Shown here one piece after another: positions 43,082-51,802 of a DNA stretch of 64,000 nucleotides (positions are counted from its first letter, which is position 1; the number at the start of each line of letters is the position of its first letter). The DNA lies in assembly GCA_903851195.1 (NCBI GenBank), contig CAINNJ010000049.1, positions 1-64,000 of the forward strand, in the 5' to 3' direction. The notes below the pieces were generated by a model. It saw nothing but the letters and a program-made list of their open reading frames with translations. It had not been told where the DNA came from and did not search any database. A program made the position numbers and the translations under genes. Origin of the DNA: an uncultured Acidobacteriia bacterium. GTDB lineage: Bacteria; Acidobacteriota; Terriglobia; Bryobacterales; Bryobacteraceae.

Positions 43082-43503
43082 GGCTTCTCCTTTTTCGCGG
43101 AAACGGCCTCGCGGACTCTGCGTCCCTGCGCCATCTCCTGCTCCGCTTCCCGCAGCGCGGCGATGGCCTCTTTCATCCCGAGGCCCGCCAGATACGTTTG
43201 CGACAGCAGATTGCGCGCGGCGGCTTTCAGGTGCTCCCGGTTAGCGTCGGGATCGGGCTCCGGCAGCTGCGCTGAGACGAAAGTCCCGCGCCCCCGCTGC
43301 GTCTCGATGAACCCCTCCGCTTCGAGTTCGTCGTACGCCTTCTTTACCGTCAGCGGCGCGATGACCAGTTGTTCCGCCAGATCGCGATGCGACGGCAACC
43401 GGTCGCCGGATTTGAGCCGGCCGCCGGCAATCGCCTCCGTGATCTGCCGCATGATCTGGCGGTAGATGGAAAGCTCTCCGGCCGCGCTGACGAAGATTTG
43501 CAC
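43078..43503 (-). CDS. GntR-family regulator, YtrA subfamily
   Basis: 141 residues. A GntR winged helix (IYRQIMRQITEAIAGGRLKSGDRLPSHRDLAEQLVIAPLTVKKAYDELEAEGFIETQRGRGTFV, split as helix 1, recognition region and wing) is followed by a short C-terminal helical tail, not a large effector domain, which is the YtrA form. Start GTG 43503. A 24-bp palindrome lies just upstream and overlaps the predicted -10, so autorepression of the GntR-ABC operon is likely. The same promoter region is divergent from the sugar ABC operon at 43593. Confidence 0.9.
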   Translation of the reverse strand: MQIFVSAAGELSIYRQIMRQITEAIAGGRLKSGDRLPSHRDLAEQLVIAPLTVKKAYDELEAEGFIETQRGRGTFVSAQLPEPDPDANREHLKAAARNLLSQTYLAGLGMKEAIAALREAEQEMAQGRRVREAVSAKKEKP

Positions 43504-43506
43504 CTA

Positions 43507-43541
43507 AGCGATATATAACTCTATATCACTGTTGCAGTCAA
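43507..43541 (-). promoter_or_regulatory. Promoter with palindromic GntR operator
   Basis: On the minus strand TTGACT (43536-43541) is followed after 18 bases by TATATA (43512-43517), 8 bases before GTG 43503. The palindrome AGCGATATA-N6-TATATCACT (43507-43530, 8 of 9 paired) covers the -10. Its size and AT-rich centre fit YtrA-type operators; binding would block polymerase. Confidence 0.7.
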
Positions 43542-43579
43542 GAGATTCCTTTTACGGCAGGCAGGACGCGACCCTGATG

Positions 43580-43585
43580 TACACT
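43580..43585 (+). promoter_or_regulatory. TANNNT (-10-like) hexamer, leaderless start candidate
   Basis: TACACT lies 7 nt before the TTG at 43593. Confidence 0.3.
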
Positions 43586-43592
43586 AACGCCT

Positions 43593-45079
<1,487 letters not shown>

Positions 45080-45083
<4 letters not shown>

Positions 45084-46018
45084 AGCTGAAAGCCGGCATG
45101 TTGCAGCGGTTGCTGCCCTTCCTGAGTCTCATCATTCTCTTTGTGGCGCTGTCGATCGCCTCGCCCTACTTTCTGACGGCGAACAATCTCACCAGCGTGG
45201 CGCGCCAGACCGCCGTGTTCAACACCATGGCGCTCGGCATGACCATCGTCATCATCTCGGGCGGCATCGATCTGTCGGTCGGCTCCATTCTGGGCCTGAG
45301 CGGACTCGTCGGTACCATGGCGCTGGAGGCCGGCTATCCCATCGTGGTGGGCGTGCTGGCAGGCATCGTGATCGGGATGTTGTGCGGTTTTCTCAACGGT
45401 CTGCTCGTCACCCGGCTGCGCATTCCGCCGTTCGTGGTCACGCTCGGCACGCTCGGTATCTACCGCGGTCTGGCGCTGATCTTTTCGAACGGACTGCCGG
45501 TGCATAAGATCCCGGCGGCGTTTTCGTTCCTGGGCGAAGGCAACCTGCTCGGCATCCCGTTTGTCGCGTGGATGCTGGTGATCTGCGCGGTGCTGGTTCA
45601 CGTCGTGCTGGAGCATACGCGCCTGGGGCGCTACGCCTTCGCCATCGGCAGCAACAAGATCGCGTCCATCTACGCGGGCATCCCGGTGGACTTCCACATC
45701 ACGGCCGTCTACGCCATCGGCGGCGCGCTCACTGGTCTCGCCGGCATGATCGAGGCGTCGCGGCTGATGACCGGGCAGCCCACTGCGGGACAAGGCTACG
45801 AACTGCAGGCCATCGCGGCGGTGGTTATCGGCGGCGGCAGTCTGAACGGTGGCGAGGGCAGCGTCGTCGGGACACTGATCGGCGCGTTCATCATGGGCCT
45901 GCTCTCGAACGGAGCGGACCTGCTGAACATCTCGAACTACTGGCAGCAGGTGATCATCGGCTCCGTGATCATCCTCGCCGTGACGCTGGACGAAGTTCGC
46001 AAACGCCGCGCGGTCTAG
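45080..46018 (+). CDS. Sugar ABC importer permease (RbsC type)
   Basis: 312 residues with about ten hydrophobic helices. RbsC-family landmarks: NNLTSVARQTAVFNTMALGMTIVIISGGIDLSVGSILGLSG, GFLNGLLVTRLRIPPFVVTLGTLGIYRGLALI and IGSNKIASIYAGIPVDFHITAVYAIGGALTGLAGMI, then GYELQAIAAVVIGGGSLNGGEGSVVGTLIGAFIMG. It is the CUT2 transmembrane subunit, working as a homodimer with the ATPase encoded upstream (ATGA overlap). The next gene on the strand, a Tat-exported isomerase-like protein, starts 26 bases later. Confidence 0.93.
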
Positions 46019-46029
46019 GCGATAACCGA

Positions 46030-46035
46030 TAGACT
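46030..46035 (+). promoter_or_regulatory. TANNNT (-10-like) hexamer, leaderless start candidate
   Basis: TAGACT lies 9 nt before ATG 46045, suggesting an internal promoter after the permease gene. Confidence 0.25.
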
Positions 46036-46044
46036 GTTGTGAGC

Positions 46045-46998
46045 ATGAATCGCCGCACATTTCTGCAATCCGCCGCCGCGCTCGCGGCCGCCGCACCGCT
46101 CTCCGCTCAGCTTTCCGCCCAACAACCGGCCGCGCCAAAACTCAAACTCGCCATCTTCTCGAAGCATCTGGAGTTCCTCGAAGGCGAGCAACTCGCGAAG
46201 AACGTGAAGGAACTCGGCTTCGACGGCATCGATCTCGCCGTGCGCGCCAAAGGGCACGTGGAGCCGGAGCGCGTTCGCCAGGACCTGCCGCCGCTGGTGT
46301 CCCTGATTCGCGCGCACGGTCTCGAAGTTCCCATGCTGACCACCGACATCGCGGATGCGGACACGCCGTTCGCCGCGGACATCCTCGGGGTGATGACGGA
46401 CCTCGGCATCCATCATTACCGCTGGGGCGGTTACAAATGGGTTGCGGGTAAACCGCTCGCGAAACAGATTGAAGAGTTCAGGCCGCGCGTCGCGAAACTG
46501 GCCGCGCTCAACAGTAAATATCAGGCCTCGGCCATGTACCACACGCATTCGGGAGTGGATCTGGTCGGCGCCTCCATCTGGGACCTGCACGAGATTCTGA
46601 ACGGCTTCGACCCGAGGCTGGTGGGCGTGAACTATGACATCGGCCACGCCACCATCGAAGGCGGCATGGGCGGCTGGATCGAAAGCTTCCGCATTACCGG
46701 CGAGTATCTGCGCGGCGTGGCCGTGAAGGACTTCCTCTGGGAGAAGGACGCGAAGGGCCAGTGGAAAGCGGAGTGGAAGCCGATCGGCCAGGGCATGGTG
46801 AAGTTCCCGCGCTTCTTCGACATGCTCCGTGAAGCGCGCTTCGACGGGCCGCTGCAACTGCACTTCGAGTACCCGCTGGGCGGGGCGGAGAACGGAAAGA
46901 AGAAAGACCTCACCATGAGCAACGCGGACATCTTCGCGGCGATGAAGAAGGACGTCACCGCTCTTCGCGGTTTGCTCGGCGCCGCGCGTCTGGTCTGA
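46045..46998 (+). CDS. Tat-exported sugar-phosphate isomerase/epimerase-like TIM-barrel protein
   Basis: 317 residues from ATG 46045 (GTG 46039 is an alternative). The start MNRRTFLQSAAALAAAAPLSAQ is a clear twin-arginine signal. The TIM-barrel segments LAIFSKHLEFLEGEQLAKNVKELGFDGIDLAV, LGIHHYRWGGYKWV, VGVNYDIGHATIEGGMGGWIE, RGVAVKDFLWEKD and PLQLHFEYPLGG provide acidic and His residues for a metal site. It probably isomerises or epimerises a sugar acid or inositol-like compound in the periplasm. Its position behind the sugar importer suggests it prepares or handles the same substrate; that is inference. Confidence 0.85.
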   Translation: MNRRTFLQSAAALAAAAPLSAQLSAQQPAAPKLKLAIFSKHLEFLEGEQLAKNVKELGFDGIDLAVRAKGHVEPERVRQDLPPLVSLIRAHGLEVPMLTTDIADADTPFAADILGVMTDLGIHHYRWGGYKWVAGKPLAKQIEEFRPRVAKLAALNSKYQASAMYHTHSGVDLVGASIWDLHEILNGFDPRLVGVNYDIGHATIEGGMGGWIESFRITGEYLRGVAVKDFLWEKDAKGQWKAEWKPIGQGMVKFPRFFDMLREARFDGPLQLHFEYPLGGAENGKKKDLTMSNADIFAAMKKDVTALRGLLGAARLV

Positions 46999-47015
46999 CG
47001 TTCAAAGCTTCGCCG

Positions 47016-47058
47016 CAAAACGAAAAAGGCCCCGTTTCCGGGGCCTTTTGTCGTTTTG
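47016..47058. terminator. Strong bidirectional terminator
   Basis: A perfect 11-bp stem (47024-47034 with 47039-47049, AAAAGGCCCCG / CGGGGCCTTTT, loop TTTC) is extended by eight further pairs (47016-47023 with 47051-47058) after one bulged G. T- and A-rich flanks make it work on both strands. It separates the isomerase gene from the microgene on the minus strand. Confidence 0.9.
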
Positions 47059-47085
47059 CTGAGCGCCCGACGGCGCCGGTGAAGA

Positions 47086-47148
47086 CTACTTCTTCTTCTT
47101 TGCAGGAGCCGCCTTCTTAGCAGCGGCTTTCTTGGTTGCGTTCTTCAT
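47086..47148 (-). CDS. 20-residue Lys/Ala-rich microprotein
   Basis: ATG 47148 to TAG 47086 encodes MKNATKKAAAKKAAPAKKKK: ten lysines and seven alanines in 20 residues. The sequence resembles the tail of histone-H1-like or AlgP-type basic proteins, so nucleic-acid binding is a possible role. Support for a real gene: GGGAG about 10 bases before the ATG, a near-consensus promoter at 47206-47234, and a strong terminator just after its stop at 47016-47058. It is far below the usual length cut-off, so gene finders would miss it. It may instead be the stub of a longer basic protein. Confidence 0.55.
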   Translation of the reverse strand: MKNATKKAAAKKAAPAKKKK

Positions 47149-47461
47149 CGAAGTGATTCTCCCTATCTCGAATTCAGCGATTCCAAAAAATCGCAGTGTG
47201 ATTCATATATAGAGTTACTCCGCGAGAATGTCAAGAAAAAAGTTCCACGTGCGGCAGGCGTGAAAAACACGCGCGCCGGCTTGCGTCAAACGTTCCGATC
47301 CGGTCCTCTCGTCCGACATCCGGCGCTCCCGCGTTTACGTATTCCGGACTGTGAGGATGAGCACGGCACATCACGCGGCTCGCTCTTTTCGTGCCTTCGC
47401 GGGACTCTGTTCCTGCACGTTCCCGCTCATACCGAGGTATCCTGGTCACAGTGCCGAACGC
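47149..47461. other. Intergenic region, microgene / ECF sigma gene
   Basis: 313 bases between divergent starts. The left part holds the microgene leader and promoter. The rest (47235-47461) includes a small GCGTG-AAAAA-CACGC hairpin and open but unconvincing upstream codons of the sigma gene. No clear promoter for the sigma operon was found. Confidence 0.5.
47206..47234 (-). promoter_or_regulatory. Strong sigma-70-like promoter of the microgene
   Basis: On the minus strand a perfect -35 TTGACA (47229-47234), a 17-base spacer and TATATA (47206-47211). Transcription should start near 47199, giving a ~50-nt leader to ATG 47148. This is the best promoter by eye in the window. Confidence 0.7.
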
Positions 47462-48055
47462 ATGTTGATACCGGGCCTGATACTCGCGCTGGAACTGAGC
47501 GGAGAGAACGACGAGGAACTCGCGCGCCGCCTGCAGCGAAGAGAGCCGCAGGCCATGGCGGATCTCTACGACCGCTTCGGCCGCCTTGCTTATTCCGTAA
47601 TCCTGTCGATCGTGAGAGACGCCTCGCTCGCCGAAGACCTGGTGCAGGAAACCTTCCTCCGTGTCTGGAATCGGGCGAGCGCCTTCGAAGCCGGCCGCGG
47701 CGCGCTGGGGCCGTGGCTGCTCACCATCGCGCGCAACCGCGCCATCGACCACATCCGCTCGGTAGGTTCGCGCATTCAGCGCAACTCCTTCGAGTTCGAT
47801 GCGCGCGAACACCCGTCGCTCTTTGTCGATATGGAGCGCGACATTCTCAACACGGATCACGGCCGCGTGATTCGCAAGGCTCTCTCCAAACTCAGCGAGA
47901 ACCAGCGGCAGGTGATCGAACTCGCTTACTACGAGGGGCTCTCGCAGACCGAGATGGCGGAGCGGATGGGGCAACCGCTCGGCACCATCAAGACCTGGGT
48001 GCGCAGCGCGCTCAAACAACTGCGGACGGAGCTTGGCCAGGAGGTCGCCGCGTGA
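47462..48055 (+). CDS. ECF sigma factor (sigma-70 family)
   Basis: 197 residues from ATG 47462. Region 2: MADLYDRFGRLAYSVILSIVRDASLAEDLVQETFLRVWNRASAF. Region 4 helix-turn-helix: LSENQRQVIELAYYEGLSQTEMAERMGQPLGTIKTWVRSALKQL. The two-domain length is that of an extracytoplasmic-function sigma, close to the RskA/SigK-linked group. The anti-sigma gene overlaps its stop (GTGA), so the pair is made together. The longer upstream frame lacks sigma motifs and was not used. Targets are unknown; a chlorite-dismutase-family gene lies directly downstream of the pair. Confidence 0.92.
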   Translation: MLIPGLILALELSGENDEELARRLQRREPQAMADLYDRFGRLAYSVILSIVRDASLAEDLVQETFLRVWNRASAFEAGRGALGPWLLTIARNRAIDHIRSVGSRIQRNSFEFDAREHPSLFVDMERDILNTDHGRVIRKALSKLSENQRQVIELAYYEGLSQTEMAERMGQPLGTIKTWVRSALKQLRTELGQEVAA

Positions 48056-48741
48056 CCTGCGAGGAACTGCGGCCCGAGTACGGCGCGTACGCGCTGGGTA
48101 TCGCGGAAGAGCCCGAACTCGGCGAACTCGCGGGCCATCTGGGGCGCAGTTGCCCGGTGTGCGTGCCGGGCGTGCGCAGCGCGATGGTCACCGTGACCGC
48201 GCTCTCGGCGAGCGTGAAGTCCGTCGCGCCCCCGCGGCGGCTGCGCGGGCGCGTGGTGGCGATGGTGGCTCCGCGGCCCCACTGGCGTCGCGCCTCCGTC
48301 TGGATACCCTGGGCTCTGGCCGGCGCGCTCACGCTGGTGTTGCTCTCGATAGCCCTGCCCGCACGAATGCGTCGCGCGGGCGATGCCGGCGCCGTCCGCT
48401 TTGAAGAGGTGCTGAGCGTCCTCAACGATCCTTCCACGCGCGACGTCGCCTTCGGCGATCCGGCCGCACGGGGCCGCTTCTTCGTGAACCCCTCGAAAGG
48501 CATCGTCTTCGTTGCCGCGCACCTTCCGCGCCTTGATCGCGGCCGCACCTTCGAGATGTGGACCATCGGACCGGATGGCAAGCCCGCCCCCGCCGGAACG
48601 TTCGACGCGCGGCCCGATTCCACCGGCGTGCATGTGCGCCCCGGTCCGGTGGGCAACGTCACGGCCATGGCTATATCCATCGAACCCTCCGGCGGCTCCG
48701 CGCAGCCAACCACCACGCCGATCGTGATTTCGAAGCTCTGA
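48052..48741 (+). CDS. Anti-sigma factor, RskA family
   Basis: 229 residues from GTG 48052. The N-terminal cytoplasmic part has LRPEYGAYALG and a zinc-type HLGRSCPVC (H-x4-C-x2-C). One transmembrane helix (VWIPWALAGALTLVLLSIALP, about residues 84-104) precedes a periplasmic beta-domain of the RskA/anti-sigma-K type (VRFEEVLSVLNDPSTRDVAF...RGRFFVNPSKGIVFVAAHLPRLDRGRTFEMWTIG...VTAMAISIEPSGGS). It should hold the ECF sigma at the membrane until a periplasmic signal triggers proteolysis. A 4-base overlap with the sigma gene supports co-function. Confidence 0.88.
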   Translation: MTCEELRPEYGAYALGIAEEPELGELAGHLGRSCPVCVPGVRSAMVTVTALSASVKSVAPPRRLRGRVVAMVAPRPHWRRASVWIPWALAGALTLVLLSIALPARMRRAGDAGAVRFEEVLSVLNDPSTRDVAFGDPAARGRFFVNPSKGIVFVAAHLPRLDRGRTFEMWTIGPDGKPAPAGTFDARPDSTGVHVRPGPVGNVTAMAISIEPSGGSAQPTTTPIVISKL

Positions 48742-48764
48742 GCGGGTTCGGCGGCAGCATCCCT

Positions 48765-48770
48765 TATGCT
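48765..48770 (+). promoter_or_regulatory. TANNNT (-10-like) hexamer, leaderless start candidate
   Basis: TATGCT lies 6 nt before GTG 48777. Confidence 0.3.
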
Positions 48771-48776
48771 GGTGAC

Positions 48777-49484
48777 GTGGAACAACTCGACCTCAGAGAA
48801 AAAGGCGGCATACGCGCGGGACAGCAGCAGACGCTGGATCGTCGCCTCTTCATGCAGTTGCTGGCCTTCGGCAACTCACGCGACACCGCCCGGCTCACCG
48901 CCGCGCTGACCGCGTCCGGCCTCGAAGCCGTGCTCTATGAAGACGCCAACGATCCGCAGGGGGTGGCGCTGTTGACGTGGAGCGACAACCCGGACCACTT
49001 CGTCACCGCCGTGCGTCCCCTGCTCAACCAGGATGCGTTTCGCGAACTGGTGCTGAAGCCGGAATACACGATGATGGGCCGGACCTACGCGCTGGGGCAT
49101 GAGCCGAATCTGGAAGAGTGGCTGATCGATCGCTCCCGCAAAGCCGTTACCGACCCCGAGTGGCTCTGGGCAGTCTGGTATCCGCTGCGGCGCAAAGGCG
49201 AGTTCAACGCGCTGCCTCCGGAAGAACAAACGTCGATTCTGCGGGAACACGGCCGCATCGGGCACAGCTTCGGCGAAGCGGGCTTCGCGAAGGACGTGCG
49301 CCTGGCGTGCTTCGGCATCGACAAGATGGACAACGATTTCGTGATCGGACTGATTGGCAAAGAACTGTTCCCGCTCTCGGCCTGCGTGCAGGCGATGCGG
49401 AAGACGCGGCAGACCTCCAGCTTCATGCAGGATATGGGGCCGTTCTTTATCGGCCGCGCGATCTGGCAGAAGATGGCGGAGTAG
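48777..49484 (+). CDS. Chlorite-dismutase-family haem protein
   Basis: 235 residues. The C-terminal ferredoxin-like half carries family landmarks: VWYPLRRKGEFNALPPEEQTSILREHGRIGHSFG (proximal-His region around the REHGRIGH segment), RLACFGIDKMDNDFVIGLIGKELFPLSACVQAMRKTRQTSSFMQDMGPFFIGRAIW. This matches the Cld/HemQ fold. The distal Arg needed for true chlorite dismutase is not evident, so haem binding, peroxidase-like or haem-biosynthetic (HemQ-like) roles are all possible. The start GTG 48777 is 35 bases after the anti-sigma gene. The 3' end overlaps the convergent DUF2063 gene by 38 bases. Confidence 0.8.
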   Translation: MEQLDLREKGGIRAGQQQTLDRRLFMQLLAFGNSRDTARLTAALTASGLEAVLYEDANDPQGVALLTWSDNPDHFVTAVRPLLNQDAFRELVLKPEYTMMGRTYALGHEPNLEEWLIDRSRKAVTDPEWLWAVWYPLRRKGEFNALPPEEQTSILREHGRIGHSFGEAGFAKDVRLACFGIDKMDNDFVIGLIGKELFPLSACVQAMRKTRQTSSFMQDMGPFFIGRAIWQKMAE

Positions 49485-50277
49485 TGGTTCGAACGGGATG
49501 GCAGAGCCATCCCAGTTGTGCCCAGGCCGCGACCCAGCTTCGCAGGCTGTTTTGCAATTCCTCGGGCATCGGGGCGGAGCGAAGCGCGCGTGTAACGACT
49601 TTCTCCAGCGTCCCGCCGCGCTGCAGTGACCGGAGGACGGCGAACTCGCCAGGCTCCAGGCGCCGGTAGTAAACGTCTCCCTCGCTGCGATGCACGGCGA
49701 CGAACACGGCCTGCTTCCGAACTCGCGTGACGCCGGTGCGCGGGGACGTGGCCTTGGCCTGAATGCGCAGTTCGTCCACCGGATACCGCAGGTCCAGCAA
49801 CCGGACGTAAGGCTGCAGCGCGAGAACCAGTTCCGGATTGTATTCAGCAAGGTCCTCCGGCCCGATGACTTTCCCCTCCGCCTCATCGAACGCTTCGATG
49901 TGCGCCCATTCCAGCCGGACCATGTCCAGTGCCGGTTCGACGCGGCGGCCCACCCTGGCAGGGTTTTCCCGCATCCAGCCTTCCAGCTTCGAGCCCAGAT
50001 TGCGCATCGTGTACGAAGTGGAGGGACACGCGCTCAGATACGCTTCCGACAGCGCCGTGAATTTCCGGTCTCCCACGATGTCGCGCAGACCCGGAAAATC
50101 CTCGTGCAGGGAATCGAGCAGCCGGTACCAAACGGAGCGCCGGTAGATTTCCAGTCTCTCGACGGAGGTGAGCCGGTCGTTCGGCTTCAGATATTCCGCG
50201 ACACCTTTCGACAGCGGACGGTCCAGCGGACGCAGCAGATCTTCGGCCATCCGCCGCTGCAGTTCGGCCAGTTTCAC
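49447..50277 (-). CDS. DUF2063 protein, bufferin maturation partner (BufC-like)
   Basis: 276 residues from GTG 50277, which overlaps the stop of the maturase gene (GTGA). The N-terminal DUF2063 domain reads LAELQRRMAEDLLRPL, LEIYRRSVWYRLLDSLHEDFPGLRDIVGDRKFTALSEAYLSACPSTSYTMRNLG and MVRLEWAHIEAFDEAEG. The C-terminal half is a winged-helix-like region ending in RTTTPPSSARSRGR. DUF2063 proteins accompany DUF692 (MNIO) enzymes as the RiPP-recognition and substrate-binding partner. It lies last in the precursor-maturase-partner run. Confidence 0.88.
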   Translation of the reverse strand: MKLAELQRRMAEDLLRPLDRPLSKGVAEYLKPNDRLTSVERLEIYRRSVWYRLLDSLHEDFPGLRDIVGDRKFTALSEAYLSACPSTSYTMRNLGSKLEGWMRENPARVGRRVEPALDMVRLEWAHIEAFDEAEGKVIGPEDLAEYNPELVLALQPYVRLLDLRYPVDELRIQAKATSPRTGVTRVRKQAVFVAVHRSEGDVYYRRLEPGEFAVLRSLQRGGTLEKVVTRALRSAPMPEELQNSLRSWVAAWAQLGWLCHPVRTTTPPSSARSRGR

Positions 50278-51134
50278 CGGACGACTTCCAGGTCTGACGG
50301 CGCCGGCGCCAGGCGATACCGCTCCGCCTTCATGGCCTCCGCCTGCACCTCGGTAAATGAAGGAATGTGGTCGTCCCACTCCAGCAGCGTTGCCGTATTC
50401 CCGCAACGCTTCGTCGCGTGCGCGTACAGATCCCATACCGGATCGATCACCGGATGATCGTGCGTATCCAGAATGTACTTCTCGAACTTCGAATGCCCCG
50501 CGATATGGATCTGCGCCACACGCTCCGCCGGCACGCTGTTCAGGTACTCGTAAGGATCGAAACTGTGATTCCGCGACGACACATAGATGTTATTGACGTC
50601 GAGCAAAATCCCGCAATCGGCCCGCTCCACTACTTCACTGAGAAACTCCCACTCCGTCATTTCCGACATGTGGAATTCCGCGTAGCTGCTGACGTTCTCC
50701 ACCGCGATGGGCACTTCCAGAAAGTCCTGCGCCTCGCGAATCTTGCGTGCCGTGACACGGGCAGCCTCGAACGTATACGGCATCGGCAGCAGGTCATGCG
50801 TGTAGCGTCCGTCCACGCTGCCCCAGCAAAGATGATCGGTCAGCCACGGCGTCCCGGTGCGTTTCACCAGCGCTTTCAGACGGCGCAGGTGTTCGCGGTT
50901 GAGCCGGTCGGTGGATCCGAAATACATCGACACCCCATGCTGCACCACGCGGTAGCGTTCGAGGATCTGATCGAGCACGGCCAGCGGCCTGCCGCCATCC
51001 ACCAGGAAGTTTTCCGAGATAATCTCGAACCAGTCGACGACGGGCCGGTGCGTGAAGATGTGCTGGTAATGCGGGATACGCAAACCAATCCCGACACCCA
51101 GATCCGTGTGGCCGTTGAAACGATTGGCCGGCAT
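50274..51134 (-). CDS. DUF692/MNIO-family bufferin maturase (BufB-like)
   Basis: 286 residues. Multinuclear non-haem iron oxidase (MbnB-like) TIM barrel with conserved segments GVGIGLRIPHYQHIF, WFEIISENFLVDGG, QHGVSMYFGSTDR, WLTDHLCWGS, PIAVENVSSYAEF, GILLDVNNIYVSS, QIHIAGHSKFEKYILDTHDHPV and LLEWDDHIPSFTE. The His, Asp and Glu residues in these form the iron site. Known family members modify cysteines of RiPP precursors (thiooxazole-type in bufferins). It is 58 bases downstream of the Cys-containing exported precursor and coupled to the DUF2063 gene. Confidence 0.92.
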   Translation of the reverse strand: MPANRFNGHTDLGVGIGLRIPHYQHIFTHRPVVDWFEIISENFLVDGGRPLAVLDQILERYRVVQHGVSMYFGSTDRLNREHLRRLKALVKRTGTPWLTDHLCWGSVDGRYTHDLLPMPYTFEAARVTARKIREAQDFLEVPIAVENVSSYAEFHMSEMTEWEFLSEVVERADCGILLDVNNIYVSSRNHSFDPYEYLNSVPAERVAQIHIAGHSKFEKYILDTHDHPVIDPVWDLYAHATKRCGNTATLLEWDDHIPSFTEVQAEAMKAERYRLAPAPSDLEVVR

Positions 51135-51192
51135 GGTGAAGTCCCGACCGCCGGGCCGGGGTATGCGCCGCCGGCCCGGATCGGGAAAATGA

Positions 51193-51423
51193 CTACTTAT
51201 TGGAGCCGTCGGTGGCGCAGCCGCCCTTGCCTTTGCAGGTGTTCTTGCCCTTGCAGGCGTGTTTTTCCGTTTTTGCGCTGACAGCGTCGGCCAGCTGACC
51301 CGCCACGCCGATCTTCGCGCCGGAAGCCGAACCGCTCGGAGCCGCGCTCACCCGGCTCGCCGTGCCGCTGAGAAGACCCGCAAACGCCGCCGTCAGGGCG
51401 AGTGATTTTTTCGAAGCTTTCAT
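51193..51423 (-). CDS. Bufferin-like RiPP precursor (DUF2282-type), exported
   Basis: 76 residues. A Sec-type signal peptide (MKASKKSLALTAAFAGLLSG, cleavage probably near residue 27 after VSA) is followed by a spacer and a core EKHACKGKNTCKGKGGC with Cys57, Cys63 and Cys69 at regular five-residue intervals, then a short hydrophilic tail. Its size, signal, Lys/Gly/Cys pattern and the adjacent DUF692-DUF2063 genes identify it as a bufferin-type copper-related peptide whose cysteines the maturase would modify. The ATG has AGGAGA at good spacing, and a promoter lies at 51507-51536. Confidence 0.88.
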   Translation of the reverse strand: MKASKKSLALTAAFAGLLSGTASRVSAAPSGSASGAKIGVAGQLADAVSAKTEKHACKGKNTCKGKGGCATDGSNK

Positions 51424-51506
51424 ATTTCTGTCTCCTGAATAAAAGTTCTGCCGAGCGCGGGACCGGCGATCACTCCTCCGCCCACAGACTTCTCACAGAC
51501 CTTCCT

Positions 51507-51536
51507 ATTATCCCCGAAGCCGGGTTGTTTTGTCAG
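51507..51536 (-). promoter_or_regulatory. Promoter of the bufferin-like operon
   Basis: On the minus strand CTGACA (51531-51536) and GATAAT (51507-51512), each 5/6 to consensus, with an 18-base spacer. It sits in the gap after the 75-aa Cys-rich gene, giving a leader of about 75 nt to ATG 51423. No ECF-type motif was identified. Confidence 0.55.
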
Positions 51537-51542
51537 GCGGGG

Positions 51543-51770
51543 TCAGAACCGGCAACAACCGCGTTCGCCATGGCAGAGATCCGGCCGGACAGGCTGGCCG
51601 TCGGGTCCGAAGCCGGTTTGCGTGCTCACGCACCAGAATGCCGAGTTGTCGTAGGCATCGTAAAACGTCGCCTCATCCGGGTCCACCACCGCATGGATAT
51701 ACATGCTCTTGGTGCGGAGCTTGAGGCAGTGCACGCCTACGTGAATTTTGGGTGACGTCAGGGACAACAT
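51543..51770 (-). CDS. Small cysteine-rich hypothetical protein, 75 aa
   Basis: ATG 51770 is preceded by AAGGAGA at ideal spacing, which makes it a confident gene. The protein has no signal peptide. It contains Cys15, Cys47, Cys66, Cys72 and Cys73: KIHVGVHCLKLRTKSMYIHA, then FYDAYDNSAFWCVSTQTGFG and a C-terminal DLCHGERGCCRF, which could bind a metal or form a disulfide. I do not recognise a named family. It lies 32 bases after the FAD subunit of the molybdenum hydroxylase and so is probably the last gene of that operon, but it also sits directly before the bufferin-like operon. A role in either system is open. Confidence 0.75.
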   Translation of the reverse strand: MLSLTSPKIHVGVHCLKLRTKSMYIHAVVDPDEATFYDAYDNSAFWCVSTQTGFGPDGQPVRPDLCHGERGCCRF

Positions 51771-51802
51771 AGGGTCTCCTTTTTCGCAATCAGGTTTCGC
51801 GA

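Noticed and set aside
48777-49484. Genuine chlorite dismutase
   Set aside because: The family fold is clear but the distal Arg signature is not evident and no perchlorate genes are nearby.
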